A stretch of 57,622 bases of DNA. Origin: Clostridia bacterium. Its GTDB lineage: Bacteria; Bacillota; Clostridia; RGIG6154. The notes under the pieces were generated by a model. That model searched no databases, was not told the DNA's origin, and was given only the letters and a program-made list of their open reading frames with translations. Every line of letters begins with the position of its first letter. The first letter of the stretch is position 1. The DNA is taken from contig JAGAJK010000009.1 in the NCBI GenBank assembly GCA_017626145.1, forward strand, positions 1 through 57,622, read 5' to 3'. The translations under genes and the position numbers were made by a program. Below are positions 1 through 8,576 of this stretch, one piece after another.

Positions 1-820
1 AATCAACATAAATAGTGCTTCCGCTTTCTCCTGATACAAATGATATATTATCAAGAGATTCAAAACCGATAAAGTCTTCCGCATTTACATCATATCCTGC
101 TGCAGTATATGCATAATCACGGTCTTTAAGTGTAGAATTAATTGTTTGTTTTACTTCATTTCCTTCTGCATCGGTGGTTGTTAAAGTTATGGTATATGCT
201 TCTCTTCTTCCATTTGCATCAGCTTTTCCGCCAAATACCATTTCAACATCTACCCATTTGTCGGACATATCAGTATTACTAAGTACATTTACAACATTAG
301 AGCCATCTCTTCCTATGCCATTAAATCCTGCAAGTCCTGTTTTACTGATGTGAGCTGCAGTATACCATCTACCATTTATCTCAGTTATTGAAATGTTCCC
401 ATTAGTTAATGCTGCCGACAATGTTTCATTTGAAGGTCTGTTAAGCTTTAAGAATGCACCTGAGTAATTGCCAAGAGTATCTTTCTGCATCATTCGTGTT
501 TTAACAACTATTCTTGAGTCATCCTTAAATGTAAGCTTTTCAGAAAAATCATTTCTTACATTTGCTCTTAAAACCTTAGTCCATGCATTTGATGGTGCAC
601 TAAGTTTCATCGCGCCATCCTCAACATTTAAGCTTAGGGTTGAGAATGAGTCTCCAAGCTTCCAGTTGCCTAAATCACCGTCATCAAATGTATCGTTTAT
701 GATATATCTGATGTTATCTGAAACCACAGATTCTGTTGCATCTGTTTCTGTTGCAAACACAGGGAGTATCTGCATTACCATACATAATACTAAAATTACG
801 CTTAATAACTTTCTTTTCAT
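1..820 (-). CDS. Secreted protein, N-terminal part only (cut by window edge)
   Basis: I read this frame by hand from the ATG at 820 to the window edge, about 273 codons without a stop. The start is preceded by an AAAGGA-type ribosome binding site. Residues 1-23 form a clear signal peptide (basic MKRK, hydrophobic core, FA-T cleavage). The mature part opens with a motif of the form NDTFDDGDLGNW, typical of concanavalin-like or carbohydrate-binding jelly-roll domains; the SLH protein at 49578-53654 starts in a very similar way. It is therefore probably an extracellular glycan-binding or glycan-degrading protein. The C-terminal part lies outside the window, so any catalytic or anchoring domain is unknown. 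The reading frame is certain, the function is not. Confidence 0.8.
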   Translation of the reverse strand, partial: MKRKLLSVILVLCMVMQILPVFATETDATESVVSDNIRYIINDTFDDGDLGNWKLGDSFSTLSLNVEDGAMKLSAPSNAWTKVLRANVRNDFSEKLTFKDDSRIVVKTRMMQKDTLGNYSGAFLKLNRPSNETLSAALTNGNISITEINGRWYTAAHISKTGLAGFNGIGRDGSNVVNVLSNTDMSDKWVDVEMVFGGKADANGRREAYTITLTTTDAEGNEVKQTINSTLKDRDYAYTAAGYDVNAEDFIGFESLDNISFVSGESGSTIYVD

Positions 821-865
821 AATAAAAATCCTTTCTTTTATATATTAACCCTGAGGTTATTTTTA

Positions 866-988
866 AAAGGGGTGCCTTGCTCAGTTTTTTAAAGCTTCAT
901 ATATTTGGAAAGAGATGCTTGTTAGGGGAAATACCAAGCAAGGCTTTATAGAGTAATGTGCAATTAAGCACATAAGAGGAAAGCAATT
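866..988 (+). ncRNA. Candidate structured RNA or mobile hairpin element, copy 1
   Basis: This copy is homologous to 8953-9070. Strand is uncertain and is given as +. GCCTTGCT (874-881) pairs with AGCAAGGC (937-944). An alternative inner pairing is TGCTTG (916-921) with CAAGCA (935-940). A second hairpin is ATGTGC (956-961) with GCACAT (968-973). The conserved unpaired core reads GCTTCAT, then TTTGGAAAGAGATG, then a terminal GGAAAGCAAT. The paired positions differ from copy 2 by compensatory changes. It lies between the stop codon of the beta-helix gene at 1008 and the start of the secreted protein at 820. I do not recognise it as a known riboswitch. Confidence 0.55.
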
Positions 989-1007
989 TAACATTTACTC
1001 TTATTAA

Positions 1008-3698
1008 TTAATAAACCGAAAGCTGTTCTTCGAGCCAACGCAAAAGATTACCGTCAGCTTCTAAATTAAATAAGTTTTTAATATCTGTTATAATTGTAAG
1101 ATCGTTGTATCTTATCAATGTTTTGCCGAATAAGTTTGCAACATCAACAAGTGAAATATAGTTTGAACTATCTATATTAAACATAGGCTTTGAAAGATTA
1201 TATTCGCTGCCGTTTACATTTATCTTATCCGTTGTGCCATCGATAAATTCGATTACCTTACCCGCTCCTGAAATGTTGATAGTTCCGGTTGCTTCATCAT
1301 AAGCAAGTGTCGCATCTACAGATTCAATTCCTGTTCTTAAAGGAACATAAATTGTTTCATTTTCCACAATTGCCTGATTTTTATCTGTTTTAACTTTTTC
1401 GCCTTTTTTATAGATATACGGACTGTCTGTACAGAACACAAAGCCTTTTTTAGCTCTTGAAACTGCACGGTCGTGGTAACGCCCAATTCTTGTAAAAGCA
1501 ATAGGCTCAAATTCAGGAATATCGGTATAAACAACCGAATCTTCCTTTAAAAGATAGTTTCTGTTCTTTAAATCGTAAAAGCCGGGATCTTTTTCATAAA
1601 AAACGTTGTTAGCTTCCTTAAGTGTCGGCTTAATTGTGTTAGAAACCCGAGGTCTTGGTGAATCAAAGAAAACATTGTTTTTGAGAACTATGTTGTTATT
1701 AACATCAAGCTTTCCTTCTTCATCTATTACATTTACAATTTCAGGGAAGGCTTCAACCCATACATCACTATGAATCGGCATTTCCTCAATACCCTTTATG
1801 TGTTGCGAAAAATCGTTATCCATTCCGTAAGTATATGAAAGGACCAGAGCAACAGACATATTGTTTACTTTACCTACATTCGCGAAAATGTTGTTTTCAA
1901 TTACATTATAGCTTCCTGAGCAATACACACCCGGACCTGTTATATTTTCAAACACATTACCCACAACATCCGCAGCTTCCCAGAAGTCATCGAAATACAT
2001 ACCAAAGCAGCCTATACTACCTCTTTCATCTCTGCCGATATCGTGGAGATAGTTGTTACTTAATATGTTACCTCTGTGTGTCAGGTTACGTCCTGTATAA
2101 ATAGCACCCATATCGTCTGTATTCATACAAGCATTATAAATCTCGTTGTTGCTTATATCATTAAAGTTTCCTCCAAACTGAATAACAAGATGCTCAGCCT
2201 CAGAAATTTCGTTGTGGTATGCTTTAAAGCCTACACATTGATAGCCATAAAGTGCAGGTGAATAGGTTTTATTAAGTCTGTCACATCTTTCGAATTTGCA
2301 GTTTTCCACGAGATTGTTACATCTTGTGAGAGTAGGTCTGTCGCCTGAAGCACACAAAACACCTACAGCACAATCATGAAAATAGCAGTCATAAATTATG
2401 TTATCATTACCATTTAATACAACTGCAGCTTCCCCGCCCGCGTTAAATGTAACCTCACAATTTATAAGCTTGTTGTTACTGCTGCCTACATCGAATTCCA
2501 CGAAATTTTTTCTGGTAAATTTCAATCCAAATCCTTCAAGAGTTATAAAAGACGAATCTTCGAAAACAAACATCTCATCTTTAAGAAGAGTATATATAAC
2601 CTCTCTTAATCCCTCTTCCGGGGGATAAAGATAAAGTATTCCCGTCTCTGTATCAACAAAGTATTCACCCGGCACATCAATTTCTTCAATAAGATTGTGT
2701 ATAAAAAATTGCTGACCTGCTGCTGCACCGTAAAAAATAGGATATTTCGACTTGATTATATTTTCAGCTACATCTGTTGGGTCAAGAGCAGTTGCCAATG
2801 ATGCCCATGAATAAAAGAATGTACCTGAAAGTATCGCTTTATCCGCTTTGGTCCAGTTCTTAACTCGCGGATCACTTACCTTGATTGACATAGGTTCATC
2901 CATTTCTTTCCAGTTACCGCTTCTTATAACCTCATTAATTGTCATAAAACCTTCATTAGGATATCTTGCAAGCGTCATACCCTTATTGTTAATTACAAGT
3001 TCCGAGCTTTTCTCCGTTGGAACAACTACGCCGAATTTTTCAGTAAGATACGAACCAATCTGATAATATGAATATGTACCTTCCCAGGCAGGCTCCTGAA
3101 GATTTTTGTAACCGAGTGCATGAAGGTCAATTGAAACAACATGGTCTCTTGCTTCCTTGTCAACAATGCGGTCGAGCACTGCTTTATCCTTCACAGGCTT
3201 GAAATCGTCAGGATTTAAATACGCACCGCCAACAAAACTTACCTTTTCATCAGGATAATTTCTGTAAATGATGGGAGCTTCTGCTGTACCCGAATCTCTT
3301 GCACCAAAGATAACACTTTCATTGATTACATAGTTACCTTCACGGACATAAACAATCGCCCCGCCTTCTGCAAGTTCATTATTTTCCTTAAGTGCACGAA
3401 TTTTATCTCTTGCACCTATAATTGAAGATAAAGGCTTATCAATTGTTCCCGGGTTTGAATCGTTACCATTTAAGGCTACATAAAGAACAGTCTTTTCCTT
3501 TGCCTTTTCCACAGGTTCAACAACCGCACTTTCAACTTCTTCCTCCTGCACAGTTTCATCTTCCGTTTCTGTGCTTTCTGTAATAGTTGGCACAGATTCA
3601 GGTTCTGTCACATTCTCTGCCCATACAGATAGCTGACAGGATAAAATAATAGCACCCACAAGTACCAACGCAAGTATTTGCTTGAAAACTAGTTTCAT
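1008..3698 (-). CDS. Secreted right-handed beta-helix glycosidase-like protein with C-terminal stalk domain
   Basis: This 896-residue secreted protein has a signal peptide at about residues 1-27 and an acidic, threonine/glutamate-rich linker to about 70. A parallel beta-helix region follows. It opens with the YVALNGNDSNPG / KPLSSI motif and the EGNYVINESV and GG-Y-N-DDF segments that I associate with GH141-like enzymes (fucosidase/xylanase family), then runs through many 'NNxI..NxI' coils to about residue 740. Residues about 765-890 resemble the copper amine oxidase N-terminal-like domain used as a wall stalk in Clostridia. The likely role is extracellular attack on complex polysaccharide side chains; the substrate cannot be read. 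The start follows AAAGGAGAG. The promoter region carries the operator motif shared with the genes at 5088 and 6834. Paralogues lie at 22370, 16759 and 53729. Confidence 0.85.
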   Translation of the reverse strand: MKLVFKQILALVLVGAIILSCQLSVWAENVTEPESVPTITESTETEDETVQEEEVESAVVEPVEKAKEKTVLYVALNGNDSNPGTIDKPLSSIIGARDKIRALKENNELAEGGAIVYVREGNYVINESVIFGARDSGTAEAPIIYRNYPDEKVSFVGGAYLNPDDFKPVKDKAVLDRIVDKEARDHVVSIDLHALGYKNLQEPAWEGTYSYYQIGSYLTEKFGVVVPTEKSSELVINNKGMTLARYPNEGFMTINEVIRSGNWKEMDEPMSIKVSDPRVKNWTKADKAILSGTFFYSWASLATALDPTDVAENIIKSKYPIFYGAAAGQQFFIHNLIEEIDVPGEYFVDTETGILYLYPPEEGLREVIYTLLKDEMFVFEDSSFITLEGFGLKFTRKNFVEFDVGSSNNKLINCEVTFNAGGEAAVVLNGNDNIIYDCYFHDCAVGVLCASGDRPTLTRCNNLVENCKFERCDRLNKTYSPALYGYQCVGFKAYHNEISEAEHLVIQFGGNFNDISNNEIYNACMNTDDMGAIYTGRNLTHRGNILSNNYLHDIGRDERGSIGCFGMYFDDFWEAADVVGNVFENITGPGVYCSGSYNVIENNIFANVGKVNNMSVALVLSYTYGMDNDFSQHIKGIEEMPIHSDVWVEAFPEIVNVIDEEGKLDVNNNIVLKNNVFFDSPRPRVSNTIKPTLKEANNVFYEKDPGFYDLKNRNYLLKEDSVVYTDIPEFEPIAFTRIGRYHDRAVSRAKKGFVFCTDSPYIYKKGEKVKTDKNQAIVENETIYVPLRTGIESVDATLAYDEATGTINISGAGKVIEFIDGTTDKINVNGSEYNLSKPMFNIDSSNYISLVDVANLFGKTLIRYNDLTIITDIKNLFNLEADGNLLRWLEEQLSVY

Positions 3699-3776
3699 AC
3701 AATCTCTCCTTTTCTTTTTATTATAATAAAAACTACACTCTTGTTCTATGTAAATTTATTCCTGTTTACATATCAC

Positions 3777-3805
3777 ATTATAGCATATCCATTTTCATCA
3801 AAACA
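3777..3805 (-). promoter_or_regulatory. Promoter of the beta-helix gene at 1008-3698
   Basis: A perfect TATAAT (minus strand, 3782-3777) is preceded by a 17-nt spacer and a poor -35 (TGTTTT). A poor -35 overlapped by the shared operator (3799-3831) fits activator-dependent transcription. Confidence 0.5.
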
Positions 3806-3831
3806 CCACAAAAACCACTGAATTATTCACA
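3799..3831 (-). promoter_or_regulatory. Shared operator-like motif, copy 1
   Basis: Read on the minus strand, the motif is TGTGA, seven variable bases, then AGTRRTTTTTGTRGT (here AGTGG and TTTTTGTGGT). The same ungapped pattern occurs at 6725-6751 and 8482-8510, each time next to the -35 region of a glycan gene. The AraC regulator at 3939 is the obvious candidate binder. Confidence 0.55.
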
Positions 3832-3856
3832 AAAATTTTATTTTAAAGAAATCATA

Positions 3857-3884
3857 TTGACATTTACCCACTTTTACATATAAT
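3857..3884 (+). promoter_or_regulatory. Promoter of AraC regulator at 3939
   Basis: TTGACA (3857-3862), a 16-nt spacer and TATAAT (3879-3884) give a consensus-like housekeeping promoter about 55 nt upstream of the regulator start. Confidence 0.6.
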
Positions 3885-3938
3885 TAAAATTAGTCAGTAA
3901 CTTAATTTACTCAGTGAAAAAATCAGGGAGGGATAATA

Positions 3939-4766
3939 TTGATAGTAGAACCTTTAAGATTAGGAGCCAGGGCATATACAACATTTATTCATAAACCTGC
4001 TCCCTATTATGAACATGTTCATATGGAATATGAGCTTACTTTCTGTTTAAAGGGCTCTTATACTCTGATTATTGATAAAACTCCTTATGAAATGCATGAG
4101 GGTGATTTTTCTATAGTAGATCCTATGCATTCTCACGAAATTCCTGATATGCCAATGGATTCTGATACTCTTTGCCTGGTGATTATTGTAGGTCCGTCAA
4201 TGCTCGAAAATTTCTTTAAAAGTCTTGCTTCTAAGACTACCGATACACCTGTTTTTAACATTAATACACCGAAACACAAGACTTTTGTAAATCTTTTAAA
4301 TGAAACATATTATTACAGAATAAATATGAACGAAATTTCAGCAATGAATATAAAAGGAAATGTATATAAAATTTTAGCATATGTTTTTGAACATTTCCTG
4401 ACTCAGGATGTAGATAACAAATTGCCGAACACAATCTCGGCATCAAATGTTCAGAATGCTCTTGACTACATCCGCGAAAATTTTTCTGAAAAAATTACTA
4501 TTAAAGATATTGCCGCATTTTGTGGTTACAGTGAAACGAATTTCTGTAATAACTTTAAAAAAATAACAGGAAGAACTTTTCACTATACATTAAATCATTA
4601 CAGAATTAAAATGGCTTGCACATTACTCAGGGACACCGATTTATCAATTGAAGAAATCGCTAGTAGTACCGGTTTTGATGAACCAAAAAGCTTCTGCAGA
4701 ACCTTTAAAACCATAACAGGTGTTTCACCAAGCACCTATAAGAAAACTGAACATATAGATTTATAA
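3939..4766 (+). CDS. AraC-family transcriptional regulator (cupin sensor)
   Basis: This 275-residue regulator has an N-terminal cupin/arabinose-binding-like domain (about residues 20-110, with HxH-type residues in YYEHVHMEYEL and a DPMHSHEI segment). The C-terminal double helix-turn-helix of the AraC family spans about 170-270 (DIAAFCGYSETNFCNNFKK, then EEIASSTGFDEPKSFCRTFK). The TTG start is supported by GGGAGGG six bases upstream. It is transcribed away from the beta-helix gene at 1008 and lies beside three minus-strand genes that share an operator-like motif. I infer that it senses a sugar and activates those genes. It is a small stand-alone regulator with its own strong promoter. Confidence 0.9.
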   Translation: MIVEPLRLGARAYTTFIHKPAPYYEHVHMEYELTFCLKGSYTLIIDKTPYEMHEGDFSIVDPMHSHEIPDMPMDSDTLCLVIIVGPSMLENFFKSLASKTTDTPVFNINTPKHKTFVNLLNETYYYRINMNEISAMNIKGNVYKILAYVFEHFLTQDVDNKLPNTISASNVQNALDYIRENFSEKITIKDIAAFCGYSETNFCNNFKKITGRTFHYTLNHYRIKMACTLLRDTDLSIEEIASSTGFDEPKSFCRTFKTITGVSPSTYKKTEHIDL

Positions 4767-5087
4767 TTATTAATAACCTGTGGCATATTGCCACAGGTTC
4801 AGACTGTCGAAAAAGTCGTTCTACCGCAAGCAAAATTATTTTTTTGAATTATACTAATTCACAGGTTTAATTAATCAAATTTAATAATACTACTTAAAAA
4901 TGCCTATAAACATCGAGTTTATAGGCATTTTGCTTGCTTTTTGACGAACAGGTTATTGCCGTACCATCGTACTGTCTGCAACCCGTTCGCCAAAATATAA
5001 CTTTCTTTTTCCTTGTCTGTCAGCGTGTCGATAGGTTTATCGACACGCTGAACCTGTAGCACATTGCCACAGGTTATTTGTTTGCTT
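4767..5087. other. Hairpin-rich non-coding stretch
   Basis: No gene is seen. The stretch carries at least four inverted repeats: 4775-4799 (11-bp stem, AACCTGTGGCA), 4897-4931 (terminator), 5020-5051 (13-bp stem around CAGCGTGTCGAT) and 5051-5075 (imperfect variant of the first hairpin). The first and last hairpins resemble each other and bracket the stretch. Confidence 0.6.
4897..4931. terminator. Rho-independent terminator, both directions
   Basis: AAAATGCCTATAAA (4897-4910) pairs with the complementary arm at 4918-4931 around loop CATCGAG. T-runs follow on both strands. It can serve the AraC gene ending at 4766 and the convergent GH3 gene ending at 5088. Confidence 0.7.
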
Positions 5088-6659
5088 TCATTTTAAGTTT
5101 GCGTCAAATATAGGTTTTCCTTTTGGAGTATAAAGTCCTGCCAATACTTCAATTGCTGCCAATTCACAACATTTTGATTGTGCACCGATAATGTAGCGTG
5201 AGCTATGTTCAATATTACCAAGAACCAAAGGATTACCAAAATGCATTATTGTTGAAATCTGACCGGTATGCTGCATCGCTGTTATAACATTTTCTATGCG
5301 TCTTGTAATATGTTCAGGTCCTGTATATGCCATCTGCTCAGAGAAGGATATAAACACAACATCATCATATTCAATAGCATCCCTAAGCACCCTTGCACAC
5401 TGCATAGGTCCGGGAAATTGCTCAATCATACTAACTTCAGAATTCGGAAAAAGTTCCTTTATTTTTTTCTCAAGATTCATAGGCTGATGCCAATCATTTG
5501 TAAATGTATCAACCATCATCTTGCCACCTTCATTTAATTTAGCACCGCTTCTTACAAGTACTACAAAAAGATGCTTTCCGTCACGCGGAATAGAAACCGA
5601 TACCCCTTCGTCAGTTTTAGTGTAAATTGAGTCTTTGTTAATGCTTTCAAACATTTCAATATCTTCTTTTGTAAGCTCGGTGAACTTAGGCTCAATCATT
5701 GTTTTTTTCTGCGTAGCAAGAACTCTTTTAACTGCTTCATCAAGAACTTTTTCATCAACTCCACCTGTATCATAGCTTTCTCTTACAGCATCAAATTCAG
5801 GCTTGTTGTTCTGTGCATAATGAAGTAACAAATCAATACCTGCATTTATCGCAAGACCCTTGGATGCAACAAAACCATATTTTGCTCTTATTCCCATCAT
5901 TCCTAATGAATCTGTCATAATAACTCCATCAAATCCGAGATTTCGGATTATACCAAGCACATTTTTTGAAAGCGTTCCCGGATAATCAGGGTCTATATTA
6001 ATAAAACGCTTATGCTGAGTCATAATACCATCAAGAAGATTTTCTTCCATAAGTCTCTTATACGGGTATAAATCATAATTAAGCAAATCTTCAACCGTAT
6101 CTTCTGAAATTCCTTCAGTCATATGTGAATCTATTCCTTTTGCATCGCTGCCGCCAGGATAATGCTTTGCAAGAGTAAGAATACCTGCATCGCGAAGTCC
6201 TCTTGCCATAGCTACAGCCAATTCTGCAACCTTTTCTTTATCAGATCCCAATGAACGAGCCGAACCCAATTTCATATCAACAACAGGGTCGCAAAGCATA
6301 TTGTAGCCTAAATTTCTTGCAGTTACACCAACACATTTACCAAAAGCATATGCCTGTTCCTGAGTTCCGGCAATACCGAGTGCACTGTGACTGCCTATCA
6401 TAAAATCGCCTATACCGCTTTCTGCATCCTGAACTATAATAAGGGGATAGTCTGCTAAATCCTTTGCCTTTTTCACAAAGCCGGCCATATCGTCATCACA
6501 ACCGCCCATCTGAACCCAAAGGCAACCAAGCGAATGATTTCTGATTAAATCAAGTATGTATTCTTCATATTCTGCATTTTGCCTTGTTCCGATTGTAGCG
6601 ACAGAAACCATACCTAATTTTTGTTCAATTGTTAAATCTTCAAACTTCAGCTCTTTCAT
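5088..6659 (-). CDS. Cytoplasmic GH3 glycoside hydrolase (NagZ-type dyad)
   Basis: This 523-residue protein has no signal peptide. The GH3 TIM-barrel spans about residues 10-340. The nucleophile is D250 in GFDGVIMTDSLGM. The KHYPG motif is at 165-169, and a DSH triplet places D177/H179 as the Asp-His acid/base dyad known from NagZ-like beta-N-acetylhexosaminidases. A C-terminal alpha/beta sandwich domain follows to 523; there is no fibronectin-III domain. A hexosaminidase or related exo-beta-glycosidase role on imported oligosaccharides is likely, but substrate is inferred only. The start follows GGAG. It is transcribed from its own promoter (6697-6725) carrying the shared operator motif. Three further GH3 genes are in the window. 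Confidence 0.88.
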   Translation of the reverse strand: MKELKFEDLTIEQKLGMVSVATIGTRQNAEYEEYILDLIRNHSLGCLWVQMGGCDDDMAGFVKKAKDLADYPLIIVQDAESGIGDFMIGSHSALGIAGTQEQAYAFGKCVGVTARNLGYNMLCDPVVDMKLGSARSLGSDKEKVAELAVAMARGLRDAGILTLAKHYPGGSDAKGIDSHMTEGISEDTVEDLLNYDLYPYKRLMEENLLDGIMTQHKRFINIDPDYPGTLSKNVLGIIRNLGFDGVIMTDSLGMMGIRAKYGFVASKGLAINAGIDLLLHYAQNNKPEFDAVRESYDTGGVDEKVLDEAVKRVLATQKKTMIEPKFTELTKEDIEMFESINKDSIYTKTDEGVSVSIPRDGKHLFVVLVRSGAKLNEGGKMMVDTFTNDWHQPMNLEKKIKELFPNSEVSMIEQFPGPMQCARVLRDAIEYDDVVFISFSEQMAYTGPEHITRRIENVITAMQHTGQISTIMHFGNPLVLGNIEHSSRYIIGAQSKCCELAAIEVLAGLYTPKGKPIFDANLK

Positions 6660-6696
6660 AATAACTATCTCCTTTGCATAATTATCAGCCTAATAA

Positions 6697-6725
6697 ATTA
6701 TACATCCGTTTGCATATCCTTTCAA
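6697..6725 (-). promoter_or_regulatory. Promoter of GH3 gene at 5088-6659
   Basis: On the minus strand TTGAAA (6725-6720), a 17-nt spacer and TATAAT (6702-6697). The -35 adjoins the shared operator motif. Its sequence is very similar to the promoter at 8456-8484. Confidence 0.65.
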
Positions 6726-6751
6726 CTACAAAAACTACTAAAAAGTTCACA
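6725..6751 (-). promoter_or_regulatory. Shared operator-like motif, copy 2
   Basis: On the minus strand this reads TGTGA, seven bases, AGTAG, TTTTTGTAGT, running directly into the -35 element of the GH3 promoter. It is the same pattern as at 3799-3831 and 8482-8510; homology with the 8482 copy extends a further ~15 bp upstream (TATGAATTTATGTGA). Confidence 0.6.
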
Positions 6752-6784
6752 TAAATTCATACATTCAAACAAATATCTAAGCAA

Positions 6785-6815
6785 GAAAAAGGCGAAGGTC
6801 AGTAAACCTTCGCCT
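6785..6815 (-). terminator. Terminator of the solute-binding protein gene
   Basis: AGGCGAAGGT (6790-6799) pairs with ACCTTCGCCT (6806-6815). On the minus strand the stem is followed by TTTTTC. It lies about 20 nt after the stop at 6834. Confidence 0.85.
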
Positions 6816-6833
6816 AAAGTAAATTGTTTTTTA

Positions 6834-8366
6834 TTACCAAACTATTTTTTCAAGCTTTTCAGGATGTTCTGCAAAGAACGCATCAAGTTGTGTCTGATAT
6901 TCATCAATAATAATCTGATTACCTGCTGCGTCTGCTTCATTAATCATCTGATTCCAATATGTTGCAGGGTCTTTTGATCCGTGCTTTTTGTACATATACT
7001 TGTTATCAACTTCTGAAACCTTTGTTACTACTGACTTGATATCTTCCTGATTGAAGGTAAATCCAAGTGTTGTAACATCAGGATTCACTTTACTCATTTC
7101 ATAACCTAAATTATTTAATTCGATTGTCTGCTCCCAAACATCGTCAGGCTGACCCGGGAGAAGATATGCATTGAACTGATTACCAAATTTCCATGCAGCA
7201 TTTGGACTGTATCCGCTACCTTCAATTAATTCAATTCTGTTTTCGCCAACCTTCTTATAATGCTTTCCTTCAATGCCGAAAGATACCAGATTGTAAGCTT
7301 CAACATCAGTATTTATTAATTCGATAAACTTAATTGCTTCTTCAGGATGCTTACAGTTTGCACCTATACCAACCATTGTAGCAGCTGCCGAACCGATTGA
7401 TACTGTTGAAATTCTTGTTGAAACTGTTTCCCAACCATACTTCGCCAAAGATTGTCCATCACTGCCGGGAACATAAGTACCATACCAAAGAGCATATTTC
7501 TTTTGCTTCATTTCTGTTTCTTCATCCATAACAGAGTCTATATCCTGACGAATCCAGCCTTTTTTGTAGTATTCATGAAGCTTATCAGCACGCGCTCTGG
7601 CGTGTGTAAGTTCTTCATTCTTAAAACCGTTGATTACTTTAAAGCATTTATTTTCTGTATCTTTATAAAGTAAATACCAGCCCGTACCATTTAAAGGAGT
7701 ACGGAAGAATGGATCCTTTGCATTCAATCCTTCATCCTGACTTCTGAATGAAGCCATACCATAGCTTGTTCTCATTGGATAAACACCCGGATAATTAGCT
7801 TTTACAAATTCAAGATATGGTTCATACTGCAGAGAATTTGTAAATGTTGCTACATCCTGACCTGTTGCTGCTTTAAATGCATCCGAATATTCCTTAGGTG
7901 TAGTTGCTGCTAAAGCGTAAGCTGTAACCTGCATATTTGGAATTGCATAGGTTTTGCCCATATATACACCTGAATTTCTAATGTACTCAGGAATTGTTTC
8001 TGTAATACCCGGTGCTAACTTAAGTAATTCATCAAGCTGCATAAGTCCGCCCTTTGATGCTGCGTTTTCAAATGTGTTTAAGTAACCAACAAATGCAAGG
8101 TCATAATCAGAATTTGATGCCATATTCATATTCATTCTTTCCTGGAATGAACCATTATCGATGAACTGAAGGTCAATCTTACAACCGATTTTTTCCATTG
8201 TGATTTTGTTGAGTTCGTCAATAACTAATGCTGTATCAGGATACTTGTCTCCAGGTACATACCATGTAAGAGTAATTTCCCCGTCATTTGAGTCTGTTTT
8301 GCTGCATGCTGTAAATACCGAAAGCACCATAAGCATCGCAAGTACTACCGCTAAAAACTTTTTCAT
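6834..8366 (-). CDS. Extracellular solute-binding lipoprotein of a sugar ABC transporter
   Basis: This 510-residue protein starts with a lipoprotein signal peptide ending in the lipobox VFTAC (Cys21), then a Ser/Asp/Asn-rich spacer. The body (LTWYVPGDKYPDTALVIDELN onward) has the form of family 1 extracellular solute-binding proteins of the LplA type, with a C-terminal portion like that of LplA relatives (EYQTQLDAFFAEHPEKLEK). It should be lipid-anchored outside the membrane and deliver oligosaccharides to a permease pair, but no permease or ATPase gene is in the window. Start ATG follows AGGAGGG. The promoter and operator motif at 8456-8510 suggest co-regulation with the genes at 1008 and 5088. 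A terminator follows, so it is monocistronic. Confidence 0.9.
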   Translation of the reverse strand: MKKFLAVVLAMLMVLSVFTACSKTDSNDGEITLTWYVPGDKYPDTALVIDELNKITMEKIGCKIDLQFIDNGSFQERMNMNMASNSDYDLAFVGYLNTFENAASKGGLMQLDELLKLAPGITETIPEYIRNSGVYMGKTYAIPNMQVTAYALAATTPKEYSDAFKAATGQDVATFTNSLQYEPYLEFVKANYPGVYPMRTSYGMASFRSQDEGLNAKDPFFRTPLNGTGWYLLYKDTENKCFKVINGFKNEELTHARARADKLHEYYKKGWIRQDIDSVMDEETEMKQKKYALWYGTYVPGSDGQSLAKYGWETVSTRISTVSIGSAAATMVGIGANCKHPEEAIKFIELINTDVEAYNLVSFGIEGKHYKKVGENRIELIEGSGYSPNAAWKFGNQFNAYLLPGQPDDVWEQTIELNNLGYEMSKVNPDVTTLGFTFNQEDIKSVVTKVSEVDNKYMYKKHGSKDPATYWNQMINEADAAGNQIIIDEYQTQLDAFFAEHPEKLEKIVW

Positions 8367-8455
8367 AAAAACCCTCCTGTTTTTTATATACCTAAATCTT
8401 TCTATACTAAGTGCATAAAAAATTTATGGTACTTATAACTATATCAACTTACTCA

Positions 8456-8484
8456 ATTATACATTTGTTTAAATAGCTTTTCAA
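8456..8484 (-). promoter_or_regulatory. Promoter of the solute-binding protein gene
   Basis: On the minus strand TTGAAA (8484-8479), 17-nt spacer, TATAAT (8461-8456), about 90 nt upstream of the start codon. Confidence 0.65.
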
Positions 8485-8510
8485 CTACAAAAATTACTGA
8501 AAATCTCACA
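8482..8510 (-). promoter_or_regulatory. Shared operator-like motif, copy 3
   Basis: On the minus strand TGTGA, seven bases, AGTAA, TTTTTGTAGT, overlapping the -35 element. Same spacing as copies 1 and 2. Confidence 0.6.
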
Positions 8511-8576
8511 TAAATTCATAAAATTCAAGTATATATTATCCATCCAGCGAGAATTATCAGTATTTATACTGCTTTA

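Noticed and set aside
468-848. 126-codon plus-strand frame at the left end
   Set aside because: It is opposite the secreted-protein gene whose signal peptide and ribosome binding site lie on the minus strand; no protein-like features.
866-900. TPP riboswitch suggested by GGGGTGCCTTGC
   Set aside because: Only the first bases agree; the CTGAGA and ACCTGA boxes essential for thiamine pyrophosphate binding are absent, and neighbours are not thiamine genes.
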